DNA of 64,000 bases from Adiantum capillus-veneris (GCA_014529385.2 CM043956.1:64860620-64924619), one strand, 5' to 3'. Positions 34,132-46,812 are shown, numbered from the stretch's first letter. Made by a program: numbers and translations. The notes: generated by a model not told the origin, from the letters alone.

Positions 34132-35074
34132 TTTTTTTGTACTACACTTATGTTATACACTTAGAACTTTAAATTGGTCAATTTTCCTAGTAATCTCCTT
34201 GTTTTCAAAGAGAGTCTGAAATTTGAATCCTCGCCAACTCGGATTCACACTTAGTGTTGTTGTTCTACATCTAATTTCTATACATCAAATATTTGCTAAT
34301 CTTAATTAATCAAAAATTAAGTGTGTAAATTATGAGTGAAAGTTTAGGAATGCATTACTTTTATGCATGACATTTCTAATCCAATTCTAACTTCAATTCT
34401 ATACTTCAACTAAATCAATTTTTAGTATTATTCAAAATTCTATTTAACCTAATTGACAATAACATTGGTGAATGAGAATTTCATCATGTATAATAAGAAT
34501 ACGATGAGTTCTCTTATGTATTAACTTTCAATTAACAATATATAAGTTAATAGTGAAGATGTACTAACTAGAGAGAATAGGTATACTTAGAGAGATTAGA
34601 GTAAGAGAAAACATACACACACATCTTTTCTAAAGTTAATTGAATCTCCCCAATCTATTAGAGAGATTAGAGTAAAAGATAACACACACACACACACACA
34701 TATCCTTCTTAAAGCTAATTGAATCTTACTAATCTATTAGAAGATTAGAGTAATAATAGATAGCACACACACACACATAACTAATTGAATCTTACTAATC
34801 TATTAAAGAGATTAGAGTAAGAGATAGCACATACACACACACACATGGCTAATTGAATCTTACTAATCTATTAGAGAGATTAGAGTAAGAGAAAGCACAT
34901 ACACACATATCCTTCTTAAAACTAATTGAATGCTCAATTAATACACACCTTATTAGTCCACTAGAGTTTTTGCTCTCTTAGTGGTTTGTGGACGCCTTCT
35001 CTCTAAGAGAAGTGGCAGCACTTCGTGAGCGCTATAGAGGCAATCTCTATCCCTAAAGTGTGAGCATGGATGCT

Positions 35075-35084
35075 CTATTTATAG
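35075..35084 (-). promoter_or_regulatory. TATA box in 3' LTR of element C
   Basis: CTATAAATAG on the minus strand, identical to the 5' LTR copy at 42970-42979. Could start transcription outward into the satellite and the 31-kb region. Confidence 0.6.
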
Positions 35085-35747
35085 CAGAAAGAAAAACGTC
35101 CTACTTTTTTTTTCAAAAAAAATAATATTTTTAAAATTTTTTTTAATAAAAAAATATTTTTTAAATAAAAAAATATTTTTTAAATAAAAAAATATTTTTT
35201 AAATTTTTTTTAATAATTTTCTTTTTTAATTGTTTTCCAAAAATCATATCCGCGTTTTTGGTACCCTTGTGGTACCCATGAGCTTGACCACTTTGTCATT
35301 ATCATCAAAAGATAAGGCCACTTCTTTCCATGTGATAGTGTGTCCCACTTTGTCCCCTCCTATGTGATCCATGTGCCTTCATTTGTCATTCCTATGTATT
35401 CTTTTGTCTTTATAATTATTTTATTTATTTCCTTAATGATAATTTACTTTATATTTTCAAGTTAAACTTTACAGTCTTATATTAACTTTACAATAGTAAA
35501 AGAAAATTCTACAATCAGTAAATAAATCTTGCAATAAATTAGTTAGTGATTCATATAGCTAAACATGTCAGAATTTTGTAGCGTAAATTTTAAATTCTAG
35601 GTTTTCTCAACCTACGATTCATAATTTGAACTTGAATATCTTAAATAATGAGTGATGGTTAAAAAAAATTCAAATGCGTAATAGAACTTGTGTGAAATTT
35701 GAAAGTAGAGACCTTACAATCTCCCCAACTTAGAATTTGAGATGTCC

Positions 35748-38700
35748 TCATCTCAAGAACAGTGAAGGGTAATCCTTAAGAAGGGATGTCTCATCTTCCC
35801 AAGTAGCATCGTCTATATGGAAATCCTTCCATAAGATAAGATGTTCTTTGATGGATCTATTTCTAAGCTTTCTCTCTCGAGTTTCTAGGATAGTATCAGG
35901 TTGGAGTTGTAGAACATCTTGAGCAGGTAAAATGATTTGCTCATCATCAAGGACATGGTCAGGGTTATATACATAAGGTTTTAACAGACTTACATGAAAT
36001 ACATCATGCACTTTGAGATGAGAAGGGAGTTTTATTCTATAAGCTTGATCACTTACAACCTTGATTATTTCGTAAGGTCCACAATATCGGTAGCTAAGCT
36101 TCTTATACCTTCCGAGAGATAGATTGCTCTTTTTGGGCTTTACTCGTAAGAAAACTTTGTCACCTTCTTTGAAAATCCGATCAGATCTTTTTAAGTCGGC
36201 GTACTTCTTTTGTCGATCTTGAGCCGCTTGAATATCCCTTCGAATAGCTTTGGTTTGAGCTTCCATTTCTTCAAGCATTTTCTTTGAGGCTTCTACCCTT
36301 ATAGTGGGGTCAGAAAAGTTAAGAGGTGATAAACATTCTTGACCATAAAGAGCATTACAAGGTGTCATACCAATACTTCTATGAGTAGAGGAATTGTATG
36401 CATACTCTACCAAGGGTAGGTATTGAATCCACTTGCGAGGTTCCCTATTGCAGTAGGCTCTAAGGATGTCTTCAATTACTTGATTAACTCTTTCAGTTTG
36501 GCCATCAGTTTGAGGATGATAAGCAGTACTAAAACATAACTGGGTTCCAATAGCTTGAAACAATGATACCCAAAACTTTGAAGTAAACTTGGCATCATGA
36601 TCGCTAAAAATCCTCTTGGGTAAACCATGAATTCTGAAAACCTCCTTCACAAACAGACGAGCAATATCTGAAGCTGTAAAGGTTGTCTTGACTGGGATTA
36701 AGTGAGCCACTTTAGTAAGCAAGTCGACTATGACCATGATTGAATCATAGCCAGCTTGGACAGAAGGAAACCCGGTGATAAAGTCCATGCTAATACATTC
36801 CCATTTCATTTGTGGAATATCTAAAGGATGTAATGTACCTGGCATCTTTAGTCTCTCTGCCTTAATCCTTTGACAAGACAAACATTGCTTGACATAGCGA
36901 AGGACATCACCCTTCATACCTTGCCAATAGTAACTTCTGCTAATTGCATTGATGGTTTTGGCATAACCTGGATGTCCTGAAGTTGGGCCATCATGTGCTT
37001 CATATAGGATAGCATTCCTTAGGGTAGAATCCTTAGGTATGCATAGTCGATTCCTATAGTAAATTTTCCCATCTTCTAAGGAGTAATGTAGAGGTTTAGC
37101 CTGATTTGATGATACCCTCTCTTTACGTAGGATACTAGCAAGCATCTAGTAATCTGCATCTCTGACAACAGCATAGGAGACCTTGTCTAAAATAGGATTG
37201 TTAGCCATGGAAATTGCCCCCAGAAAAGCTTTACGGCTTAGGGCATCTACCACAACATTATCCTTACCTGGTCTAAATTTAATATCAAAATCATATTCGT
37301 GCATGAGCTCTATCCATCTCCTCTGTCTCATGTTAAGGTTAGGTTGGGTAAAAATCCACTTAAGACTCTTGTGATCTGTTACCAACTGGAATTTGCGTCC
37401 CAATAGATAATGTCTCCATAGCTTGAGAGCATTAATAACTGCTAGCAATTCTAAATCATGTGTAGCATAATTCACTTCATGAATCCTAAGCTTCCGAGAA
37501 GTATAAGCTACAGGCCTTCCTTCTTGAGTAAGGACTCCTTCTAATGCAAGGTTACTAGCATCTGTGATCACCTCAAATTCTTGGGTGAAGTCTGGAAGTT
37601 TTAAGAGAGGTTCTGAAGCAAGATCCTCCTTAAGCTGTTTGAAGAAAGATTCATGTTTTTCTTCCCAAAGTATCGTTGCTCCTTTCTTTAGCAAGTCGGT
37701 TAGTGGTGCAGCTTTAAGAGCATAGTCCTTTACAAAGATCCTGTACCACCTTGTGATACCTAATAACCCTCTGACTTAGGTTTGTGAAGTGGGTTGAGGC
37801 CATTCCACAATATCTTTGACTTTGTCAGGGTCAACAGAGACTCCTTCAAGTGAAATGATAAACCCTAAGTAACAAACCTTAGGGGTAAAGAAGGTACATT
37901 TGCTTTTCTTTGCATACATCTTATTTCGGCGTAAAAGCTCTAACACTTTCCTAACATGTCCTTCATGCTCTTCCTCTAATTTGGAATAAATTAAGATATC
38001 GTCAAAGAATACTAGGACAAAATCATCCAAGAATTCTCTAAAGATATCGTGCATCAGACGATTGAAAGTTGCAGGAGCATTTGTAAGTCCGAAAGCCATC
38101 ACTGTAAATTCGTAATGACCATAACGAGTGTTGAAAGCTGTTTTGGAGATATCAGCCTCCTGGATTCGAATTTGATGATAGCCAGATCAAAGATCGATCT
38201 TTGTGAATATTTTGGCTCCATGTAATCTGTCCAGCATCTCATCGATATGAGGAATTGGATATTTATTCTTGATGGTAACCTGATTTAAGCCCCTATAATC
38301 TATGCAAAGTCGAAGAGAGCCATCCTTTTTCTTTTGGAAGAGAACAGGTGCACCCCATGGAGATGTACTAGGTCGGATAAACCCTTGCTCAATCAACTAC
38401 TTGAGCTGCTCCTTGAGTTCTATAGCCTCTGGAAGTGACATCTTGTACGGCGTTCTTGAGACTGGTTCACTACTTGGAAAATTTTTGATTTCATGGTCTA
38501 CCTCCCTAGGAGGTGGTAGTTCAGAAAGTTCACTGGGGAAAACATCCGAAAATTCTTCTAGCCACATTGGTTCAGGGTTGGAAGAAGATTTTTCTACTTT
38601 GTTTAGCTTGACTACAAAAATTTGTTGACCCTTGCGTAACCCTTTCAAAAGACGATTAGCTTTGACCAAGTAAGCTTTTGGTCATCCATTCAGGCCTTGG

Positions 38701-40007
38701 ATAGTGACTTCTTGACCTAGGTTGTCCACAAAAGTAACACTTCCTTGGGCACAATGGATATTGGCATTATGACTGGCTAACCAATCCATTCCAAGAATTC
38801 CGTCATAGATTCCTATGGGTAACGTTCAAAAAGTAGCAGAAGTAGAGTATTCTCCCAACTTGAAATCTGTTTTGCCCACAGTGTACTGAGATAACACCTC
38901 CTTTCCATTGGCTAATTCAACTCTCATCTTTCTTGTAGGATGTTGATTAAGTCCTAACCTCCTTAAACATTTAGGTGACAAGAAAGAATGAGTACTACCA
39001 CAATCAATAAGAAGCTCAAATTTTTCACCTTGGTGATTTGCAGGTGTTTGAATGACAGCATATTGTTGTCTTGCTCTTGGGTTATCAATTGCAGCATGTA
39101 GAGTTGCTCTTTCCTCTTGTTCTTCTCCCAATGTTGGTTCTTCTATGATAGCATTGACTCTGGCAGCCATTTCGCGCCCTCGACCTCGTCCTCCATTTCT
39201 TCCTCCACGATTTATTATTTGGCCTCATCCTCTAGCTCGATTAGGTGTATTTGTTGTGGAGACTCGCCTCGGACATATATTCTTAAAATGTCCTAGCTCG
39301 TTGCATTCATAGCATCTAAGATCTGCATTTTGAGCTCCATTTGCTGAAGCTGCAACTATTGGATGAGTTTGGTAAACTGGGTAAACTTGCCTTTGGTTCC
39401 ACATCATAGGCCGTCCTCTCCTTCCAGCATTCCTTAAATTTCCATTTCGTACCTTTTGAGAGTTTGACATCTCTTTAGCTAGGGGTTTAGCTCTTAAAAG
39501 AGCATCTTGCAAATTTTCAGGCCTCATGGCTTCTAGACGAGTATTTAAAGGAGCATTTAGCCCTTGGCAGAAACGGGCTACTTGTTGATCTGCGATCATT
39601 GGCGGAGCATAGCGCCTAAGAGTTACAAATTTTGAGTAGTATTCTTCCACTGTCAGATGAAACTGACGTAAGTTGAAGAATTCATTCATCTTAAGGGATT
39701 CGTGTGCAGGTGGAAGATAACGTCCTTTGACAGCATACTTAATGTCTTCCCAAGTTTGAGTGTTTTGAGCTACTTGATTATCTTTGCCGTGTTGTTTCCA
39801 CCAAAGCTTGGCATCCCCCGTGAGACGAAACATAGCCAACATTGCCTGGTTATCGGGAGTAGTACCAGCAGCAACAAAATAATCCTCCATCTCTTCGAGC
39901 CACACTTCAGCATCGCGCTCAACTAGGGCTCCTTCCCCTTTGAAAGAGGGAAGTTTAGCTTGCTTGATAAGTAGCTTTTTCTCTTGAAGAGATGTATACA
40001 CCGCACT
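35748..40007 (-). pseudogene. gag-pol polyprotein of element C, one frame with seven stops
   Basis: About 1420 codons in a single frame from the predicted acceptor (CAG at 40010-40008) to TGA/TAA at 35748. No frameshift. Domain order: Gag (40007-39225), zinc knuckle CYECNELGHFKNIC near 39275-39316, protease LLIDCGSTHSF near 39020, RT (38600-37780) with VFFDDILIYSK near 38000, RNase H (37694-37150), integrase with HHCC, SMDFITGFP, SDHDAKF and QTERVNQVIED, and a chromodomain-like EHLILWKDF…DDATWED. Premature stops lie at 39225, 38826, 38682, 38397, 38187, 37776 and 37146. Each can be explained by C to T on the coding strand (CGA, CAG or CAA ancestors). The enzyme is dead but otherwise well kept. 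Confidence 0.93.
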
Positions 40008-40195
40008 CTGTGCAATATAGATTAAGTGAAACTTTATTGGACACTCTAACTTTAATCCACTTTAAGGCAAGACTTGATCAAACAATAATACAAACAAAAG
40101 ATAATATTAATCCAAACTTTATTTATACTCACATTATTTACTACCAAGGTTGGTAGTTTTTAGGTACAAGGATTGTAATGTCTCTATATTTTGAG

Positions 40196-40690
40196 TTATG
40201 TAACTACAAAAGGATAGGCTAAAGGATCAAAATAATAAGTTTCTTTTGACCCTTGAAAGCTACGAGATACACATATGGGTCGAATCCTACCACCATGGAT
40301 AACTTTTGTAGCTTGGTTATAGACCCATTGAGTCTGAGATATCTTTTCTCCTCCCAAGGTAATGGTAGCATCTGGATTCTTAGTACCAATGAAAAGATAC
40401 ACTTCGATGACTTTTAACTCCTCTGCCCAACAAAGTTTCTTAAGATTGGTATCCATGCACCATATCTTGTCAGCATCGATGATATAGATTCCTCCAGATG
40501 GACTCCAGTTGATACCCCATCCTCTATGCACCCTTGGAATAGGTGGTGCAAACACCCTATCCAAAATCATCATCACCCTTTTTCGAAACTGATAATTTGG
40601 TGATTGGCATGCATTTTCAAACATGATGGTGAACGCCTGGAATTTTTGGTAGGCTGAATGAACATTTTCATGTACCAGGAAAGTTCAGTC
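40196..40690 (-). pseudogene. conserved accessory ORF between PBS and gag, element C
   Basis: 142-codon open frame (40624-40196), and homology to element A extends it upstream in the same frame (HENVHSAYQKFQAFTIMFEN) to about 40690, where a TGA interrupts. Contains GINWSPSGGIYIIDADKI, WAEELKVIEVYLFIGTKNPD, QWVYNQATKVI and GGRIRP, and ends FDPLAYPFVVT. No match to gag, pol, env or chromodomain families that I know. It lies wholly within the predicted gag intron (41901-40008), so it would be translated only from unspliced RNA. Confidence 0.65.
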
Positions 40691-40804
40691 TTCAATACCA
40701 TATAAAAACTCAAAACAATTTTTCTAGGTTCTTCTATTATTTCAAACATTCGCATCCTTCAATATCCAAACATCAATCTAAAAATCTCCCCAAGCTTTAA
40801 CCTA

Positions 40805-40817
40805 GGCTCTGATACCA
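40805..40817 (-). other. primer binding site, tRNA-iMet type, element C
   Basis: GGCTCTGATACCA on the plus strand is the complement of TGGTATCAGAGCC, one base from the LTR end at 40819. Confidence 0.92.
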
Positions 40818-41901
40818 GTGTGAGGTCCCTGCCCCTTGTCGAGAGGAGCGGAGTACCTTTGATAGGTCTTCAATCCTGATAAGGAAAAACCAACGGACAT
40901 TGCCTTAGCTACTACGTAGCCACGGGCATGAACCGTTAGTGAAGGATTGGTCCTATCTCGCTATGGCGGAGCGTGACCACCATAACCCTATCTAAAAACT
41001 ATCTATAATCAATTATACCTAAAAGTATAAATCTTAGAGTGACCAACCTGTGCGCTTTTTTCTCCATGTTTCAGAAGCACAGCCGCCAAGGTTTGTCTCT
41101 TTTAAGATTTATGACTAAAGAAAAAATTCTAGCGTTGGAAAGTTACCCGACTCATCGGGTCCACCCGTCCATAGAATGATACCATTGGGATATCATTCTC
41201 CCACTTTCCACACCACACTCACCCTTCTTTTGTTATCTAATTACTACCACACTGTTTAAACATACATGTTCCTTTACTTTATTTATGATACTGGTTCGTT
41301 AAAACAGCCCTTCAAACAGTATTACAAACAATTGTCAAACAAAAAGTCATCCAATTTTAAACCAACAACCCTTGGATTAGGTTCACTCAAGAATCTCTAC
41401 TTGCGCTTTTATGTCCGATCGGTGTATACATTATTCATAAAAACCCTTGTCCTCATGAGCGTCCCATACCACTCGACAAGTACTCGTTGTGCTAATCTGG
41501 ATGTCCTCCCGTCACAGCAACAACGGTGCTAATCTGGGCGTCATCCTCACGCCACGGCAAAACAAAACTGCAGTATCCAGCCAGGCTAATCTGGGTGTAC
41601 TCCCACCACAGCATCAGTGGTGCCATCCTGGGCGTCATCTCACGCCTCGGCAACTGCCACATAATACCAGCGCTAATAAGTAGAGAGACTTGAGAGAAAC
41701 CATACCGAAGGTTTTGGACAAACATTCTTTCCTATAGCAACCAGTTTAACCAGACAATCTTTCCTACTTGTCAAACATATGACGAGTTTCTTGGGGTTAA
41801 GCCCCGTGGTTTCGGTCCGTGTTTTCTTTTCATAAGGTAAATAATATATTCCTATGGTCTCGCATATGCAATGATGCATAACTTGAAACTGCAATACTAA
41901 C

Positions 41902-42024
41902 CTGTACCATAGCTCCGATTGATCCGATTGGTGGAGACATAGCATTTTCCGCAGGGATTCCACCGTTACTTGTACCAGCTTCATGATCATTAGCGCCTTG
42001 GGTTCGAGCACGCTTTGGAGCCAT
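41902..42024 (-). CDS. LTR-encoded first exon of gag (predicted), element C
   Basis: 41 codons from ATG (42024) to a strong donor CAG/GTTAGT (41904-41899), phase 0. The product begins MAPKRARTQG and has NDHEAGTSN, like the LTR exon of element A. The acceptor before gag (TATATTGCAC-AG, ending 40008) is also phase 0, so splicing would join this exon in frame to the Gag frame. The predicted intron is about 1.9 kb and contains the LTR end, primer site and accessory ORF. Known plant chromovirus Gag proteins often start with short basic MAP/MPP-type segments, which fits. Confidence 0.65.
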
Positions 42025-42969
42025 TTTTTTTGTACTACACTTATGTTATACACTTAGAACTTTAAATTGGTCAATTTTCCTAGTAATCTCCTTGTTTTCA
42101 AAGAGAGTCTGAAATTTGAATCCTCGCCAACTCGGATTCACACTTAGTGTTGTTGTTCTACATCTAATTTCTATACATCAAATATTTGCTAATCTTAATT
42201 AATCAAAAATTAAGTGTGTAAATTATGAGTGAAAGTTTAGGAATGCATTACTTTTATGCATGACATTTCTAATCCAATTCTAACTTCAATTCTATACTTC
42301 AACTAAATCAATTTTTAGTATTATTCAAAATTCTATTTAACCTAATTGACAATAACATTGGTGAATGAGAATTTCATCATGTATAATAAGAATACGATGA
42401 GTTCTCTTATGTATTAACTTTCAATTAACAATATATAAGTTAATAGTGAAGATGTACTAACTAGAGAGAATAGGTATACTTAGAGAGATTAGAGTAAGAG
42501 AAAACATACACACACATCTTTTCTAAAGTTAATTGAATCTCCCCAATCTATTAGAGAGATTAGAGTAAAAGATAACACACACACACACACACATATCCTT
42601 CTTAAAGCTAATTGAATCTTACTAATCTATTAGAAGATTAGAGTAATAATAGATAGCACACACACACACACATAACTAATTGAATCTTACTAATCTATTA
42701 GAGAGATTAGAGTAAGAGATAGCACATACACACACACACATGGCTAATTGAATCTTACTAATCTATTAGAGAGATTAGAGTAAGAGAAAGCACATACACA
42801 CATATCCTTCTTAAAACTAATTGAATGCTCAATTAATACACACCTTATTAGTCCACTAGAGTTTTTGCTCTCTTAGTGGTTTGTGGACGCCTTCTCTCTA
42901 AGAGAAGTGGCAGCACTTCGTGAGCGCTATAGAGGCAATCTCTATCCCTAAAGTGTGAGCATGGATGCT

Positions 42970-42979
42970 CTATTTATAG
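42970..42979 (-). promoter_or_regulatory. TATA box of element C 5' LTR
   Basis: CTATAAATAG on the minus strand lies about 585 bp inside the LTR. Transcription would start about 30 bp further, roughly 900 bp before the predicted gag ATG. Confidence 0.7.
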
Positions 42980-43564
42980 CAGAAAGAAAAACGTCCTACT
43001 TTTTTTTTCAAAAAAAATAATATTTTTAAAATTTTTTTTAATAAAAAAATATTTTTTAAATAATTTTTTTTTAAATTGTTTTTCAAAAATCATATCCGCG
43101 TTTTTGGTACCCTTGTGGTACCCATGAGCTTGACCACTTTGTCATTATCATCAAAAGATAAGGCCACTTCTTTCCATGTGATAGTGTGTCCCACTTTGTC
43201 TCCTCCTATGTGATCCATGTGCCTTCATTTGTCATCCCTATGTATTCTTTTGTCTTTATAATTATTTTATTAATTTCCTTAATGATAATTTACTTTACAT
43301 TTTCAAGTTAAAGTTTACAGTCTTATATTAACTTTACAGTAGTAAAAGAAAATTCTACAATCAGTAAATAAGTCTTGCAATAAGTTAGTTAGTGATTCAT
43401 ATAGCTAAACCTGTCAGAATTTTGTAGCGTAAATTTTAAATTTTAGGTTTTCTCAACCTACGATTCATAATTTGAACTTGAATATCTTAAATAATGAGTG
43501 ATGGTTAAAAAAAATTCAAATGCGTAATAGAACTTGTGTGAAATTTGAAAGTAGAGACCTTACA

Positions 43565-43830
43565 CTTCCCTTATTTGCTTAGTACTGACCTTAGAAAAGT
43601 GTAATAGCAAACATCATTTATATTTTCGGAGGTCAATACCAAGCAAACAGGTGCATCGAACAAAGTTTGACTTCCCTTATTCGCCTGGTACTGACCTCAG
43701 AAAAGTGTAATAGCAAACATCATTAAAAAAGACTATGGTTAGTACCAAGCGAACATGTGCAACAAACAAGGTTTACCTTCCGTTATTCGCTTGATATTGA
43801 CTACACAAAATACAAGTGCACAAAAGTGTA
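43565..43830. repeat. palindromic tandem repeat, locus 2, part 4
   Basis: Continues the unit broken by element C. Contains TTATTCGCCTGGTACTGACC, GGAGGTCAATACCAAGCAAA and GTGTAATAGCAAACATCATT spacers. At least two further units. Confidence 0.85.
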
Positions 43831-43986
43831 GTAGCATACCTCTTCACTGTGTGTAGAGTTCTGCGTCACTAAAGCACTATAGAACAGGAGTAAGATGAGG
43901 ATGCGCAAAAAGGGGGAGCACTAGAGAGTAAGAGGAGATGCACAAAAAGGGTTGGGAGCACAAAAGAGATGGTTTGCCTACCACAT

Positions 43987-44341
43987 TGTCTTGGTATTTT
44001 TATTCGAAAGGTGAGCCCGGAAAGGCACGGGGCCCATGGCTGTGATAGGTGTGAGGGAAAGAGTTACAACAAATGCAAATAATGAAGATAGAGCTTGTAG
44101 AGCACTTTGAGTACTTCAACTTTGATTAATAAAATCCCAGCTATGACCACTTCAAGCATACTCACTATTTAGCATTACCAAGACATCTTTTAGCCCTTAG
44201 AGCCGCATCTGGCACATTCTTAACTTAAAATTGGCTTGTTAGCAAGCCCTTATTACTGCTGAATAATCATGTAGGATTCAAGTAAACCATATTGACATCC
44301 CTTTGCTCATTTTCTCATCATGAAAGCGGAGCGGCACGACA
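43987..44341 (-). repeat. 3' LTR of element E
   Basis: Shares TTCGAAAGGTGAGCC, GAGGGAAAGAGTT and TTGATTAATAAAATCCCAGC with 46858-47218. Confidence 0.85.
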
Positions 44342-44353
44342 TCCACCCCCTCT
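44342..44353 (-). other. polypurine tract, element E
   Basis: AGAGGGGGTGGA on the minus strand, directly next to the 3' LTR. It fixes the LTR boundary and the orientation. Confidence 0.8.
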
Positions 44354-45034
44354 GAAATTGTAGAGCTTTCGGTCTGTGCCAACCGGTCTTCAAGCTGCAT
44401 CTGCTATACACACCTTAAGCTACTTGTCATCAAGCTCACGTAGTTGGTAAGGACATGTAAAACAAAATAAGGCTTAAATCATAGAATCAATAGTCTATCT
44501 CAATTATCTGGTAGAGCTGTCCCATCACAAATCTTTGAATCATAGTGGTCGTATCTCCAAAGTATTTAATTATGAAAAAGCTATTTAGTGAAACCCGCCA
44601 GACTCAAGTGCTTGAGATAATTATGCACATGGCTTGACTATCAGTTCGCTTTAGGGAACCGTGTCAAGCTCAAGTATGCCTGACTCTGTCTGCACACGGA
44701 ATGGTTGTCAAGTCCTTTACTTCAAGTTCTCGTAGCAGAACCATCTCAAAAGATTTGAAGATACTATAAAAATTGTCCAAAGATGTCAACTAGAAGCTAG
44801 CCATGTAACCTTATTGATCATATAACCAAAAACACTTCTGTCTTAGCATACATCCAAAAACAAATTTACTGCCAAGTAACCTGCTACAGAAAAATAAATG
44901 ATATCCTTAAATCTGCAAGTTTCTCTTCAATATTTCCCAGGATCAAATGGAATAATAAGAAATTGCCCCATTAGTGGTGCAGCATAATATCCACATGAGC
45001 ATACATATCCTATATCGATCGATTTTAAGAATTT

Positions 45035-46812
45035 CTACTTCAAATATGCTATTCCTAGATCTAGCACACAGAAACCACAATGTAGACCCAAAAATACCCA
45101 TCCATAATGAACCTGCTTTTGAAGATCTTTCGAATCTCCTGGATCAAATACCATTAAGATCACATAACATTGATGGGCTCCACAATATACTAGAGCTTCA
45201 CCTGAAGCATAGTGCAACACCCACATCTCATAAACTTTTGGTAACTTAAGGTCGTTACCAGCAAGCATTAAATAATTATGACTCCCTTTTACTAGTAGCT
45301 AGGACATTACTGACCTAAGAATTACTAGGAATAGTATCCAAATACAGTCACATTTGGCACATTGTCCAAAGAAATGAAAAACCCTGTGCACTTTATGCAC
45401 TATCAAGGAGGATTTAGCATCATCATCCCCTCTAGCTTCATAGCCATTATGAAAAACCTTAGGACTTTCTAGACCTGCATCATCAGAGAGATTTTTACCT
45501 GGTTTTTGAGTTTGATGATGGAAAATAGCTTTATCTTGAAGATCTTCATCCATAGTATCCTTGGGAAATCACCCTTGGAAGTCTCATCATTCATCAAAGC
45601 TATAGGAGTTGGCTCCTCTTGTAGCCTGTATATAAGCATAGATGTAAAATCCATGTCAATATCCTGTTCGCAATCAGCATGATCTAGGCAATCTTCAAAA
45701 TCATCAATATTGTCCTCTGCTTCGTCATATGCATCCATGCTACTTAGGAAGACATTATAACTTTGAAAAGGTTCATCACACATCCTCTGTGAAGGGGTAC
45801 ATGCATCACAAAGCTCTTCTATACTACTATAACCTTCTTCTTCAGATTGGGCCAAAAAACCATCAATTATGGAATCTGCTTCTGTGATAATAGAATCAGC
45901 AAGCATATTGCTAGGAGCAACCATAGGTTCTTTGGCATCTTCAGGCTCATCCTGTGTTAGGTCCACAATCTCGGCCACTTCATCAGCTATTGTATATATA
46001 ATAGATTTATTTATGCAATCATCTGTAGTAAAAAAAAAATCAAGCTACTGACCTTGGCATGGGATGCTCTCAAAAAGTCAATCAAGAAGACGAGCCATTA
46101 CAGGTTTCTAGTGGATCTATCGGCACTAGATCCATTATTCAAGGTAACTTCCATGCGAGTAATGTTTGAAAAAAGAAAATATTTGTGTTTCAGCATTAGC
46201 TTCATTATGTACCTTTGCTAGGTTGCTCAAAATATGGTCCTTTGAAGTTGAATCTGCTACTTTCGAAGCTGTATTTGCCTTGGCTTTAATTCTTGCAAAA
46301 ATATGATCCCAAAATTGATCATAATTAAGGAACTGCATCTGATCCCCTTCTTTATAGAAAACAATCTAGCTTCGTTCTTTAATCTCCTTCATTGCCAACT
46401 CGATAATCTTTGAGCTTTCGTGAACAAACCCATCTGCAAAATAGTCCCACTGCGTGGGATATGTTTCTGCCAGTTATCGAATCTTATCTTTAAACTCGGA
46501 GGTTACAAATTCTTAGAAGGTCAAAATCATCCGATCTTATGGAATTCCTTGACTCTTCATCTCTGCTTTATAACATGCACGGAGTCCATTTGGATCATGT
46601 CCTTGAAAAATTCCATATTGTTTATGTACGGCATCAAGTGCCATCTCTACTGCATTATCCATATGTTTGTTTGTCTTCATAGCTTTTACTTCTTGCAAAC
46701 ATCCCTGAACTAAGCCCAACATTTTTGGCAGGTCTGCGGTCGCTAGATTTTTATCCAATCTATTGAAATTGTAATCTTCGATAAACTGCATCAACTCTAC
46801 TGGAATCTCCAT
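45035..46812 (-). pseudogene. unknown protein of element E (gag position)
   Basis: Starts 45 bp after the 5' LTR with MEIPVELMQFIEDYNFNRL. One frame from 46812 to about 45550 is broken by TAA/TAG stops, most of which could be C to T (for example before LAETYPTQW and IVFYKEGDQ). A frame change near 45550 leads to DEDLQDKAIFHH…FGQCAKCDC, then LAGNDLKLPKVYEMWVLHYA to 45035. The protein is mixed helical, with a long acidic middle (MAEIVDLTQDEPEDAKEP, DEAEDNIDDFEDC) and scattered Cys. No CCHC knuckle and no enzyme motif. It could be a divergent gag or a captured host gene. Not recognised. Confidence 0.45.

Larger units (their letters stand above)
31601..35718 (-). repeat. 3' LTR of element C, with transposon insert
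   Basis: Copy of 40819-43564 with the insertion 31888-33208. TATA box complement at 35075-35084. Repeated TTAGAGAGATTAGAGTAAGAG and CACACA blocks lie at 34580-34920. An AT-only run lies at 35105-35230. Confidence 0.93.
31601..43564 (-). mobile_element. complete Ty3/gypsy element C (chromodomain type), 12 kb
   Basis: LTRs at 31601-35718 and 40819-43564 start TGTAAGGTCTC and end GGGACCTCACA on the minus strand. The flanking 5-bp duplication CTTCC is perfect (31596-31600 and 43565-43569). The internal region holds a primer site (40805-40817), an accessory ORF, a single-frame gag-pol with chromodomain, and a purine tract (35719-35732). The LTRs differ at roughly one base per 100-150 by eye, so insertion was recent. 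Their length difference (4118 against 2746 bp) is a 1325-bp transposon insertion plus about 47 bp of AT-run variation. Confidence 0.95.
40819..43564 (-). repeat. 5' LTR of element C (2746 bp)
   Basis: Starts TGTAAGGTCTC at 43564 and ends GGGACCTCACA at 40819. Lacks the transposon present in the other LTR. Holds the promoter and the predicted first gag exon. Confidence 0.93.
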
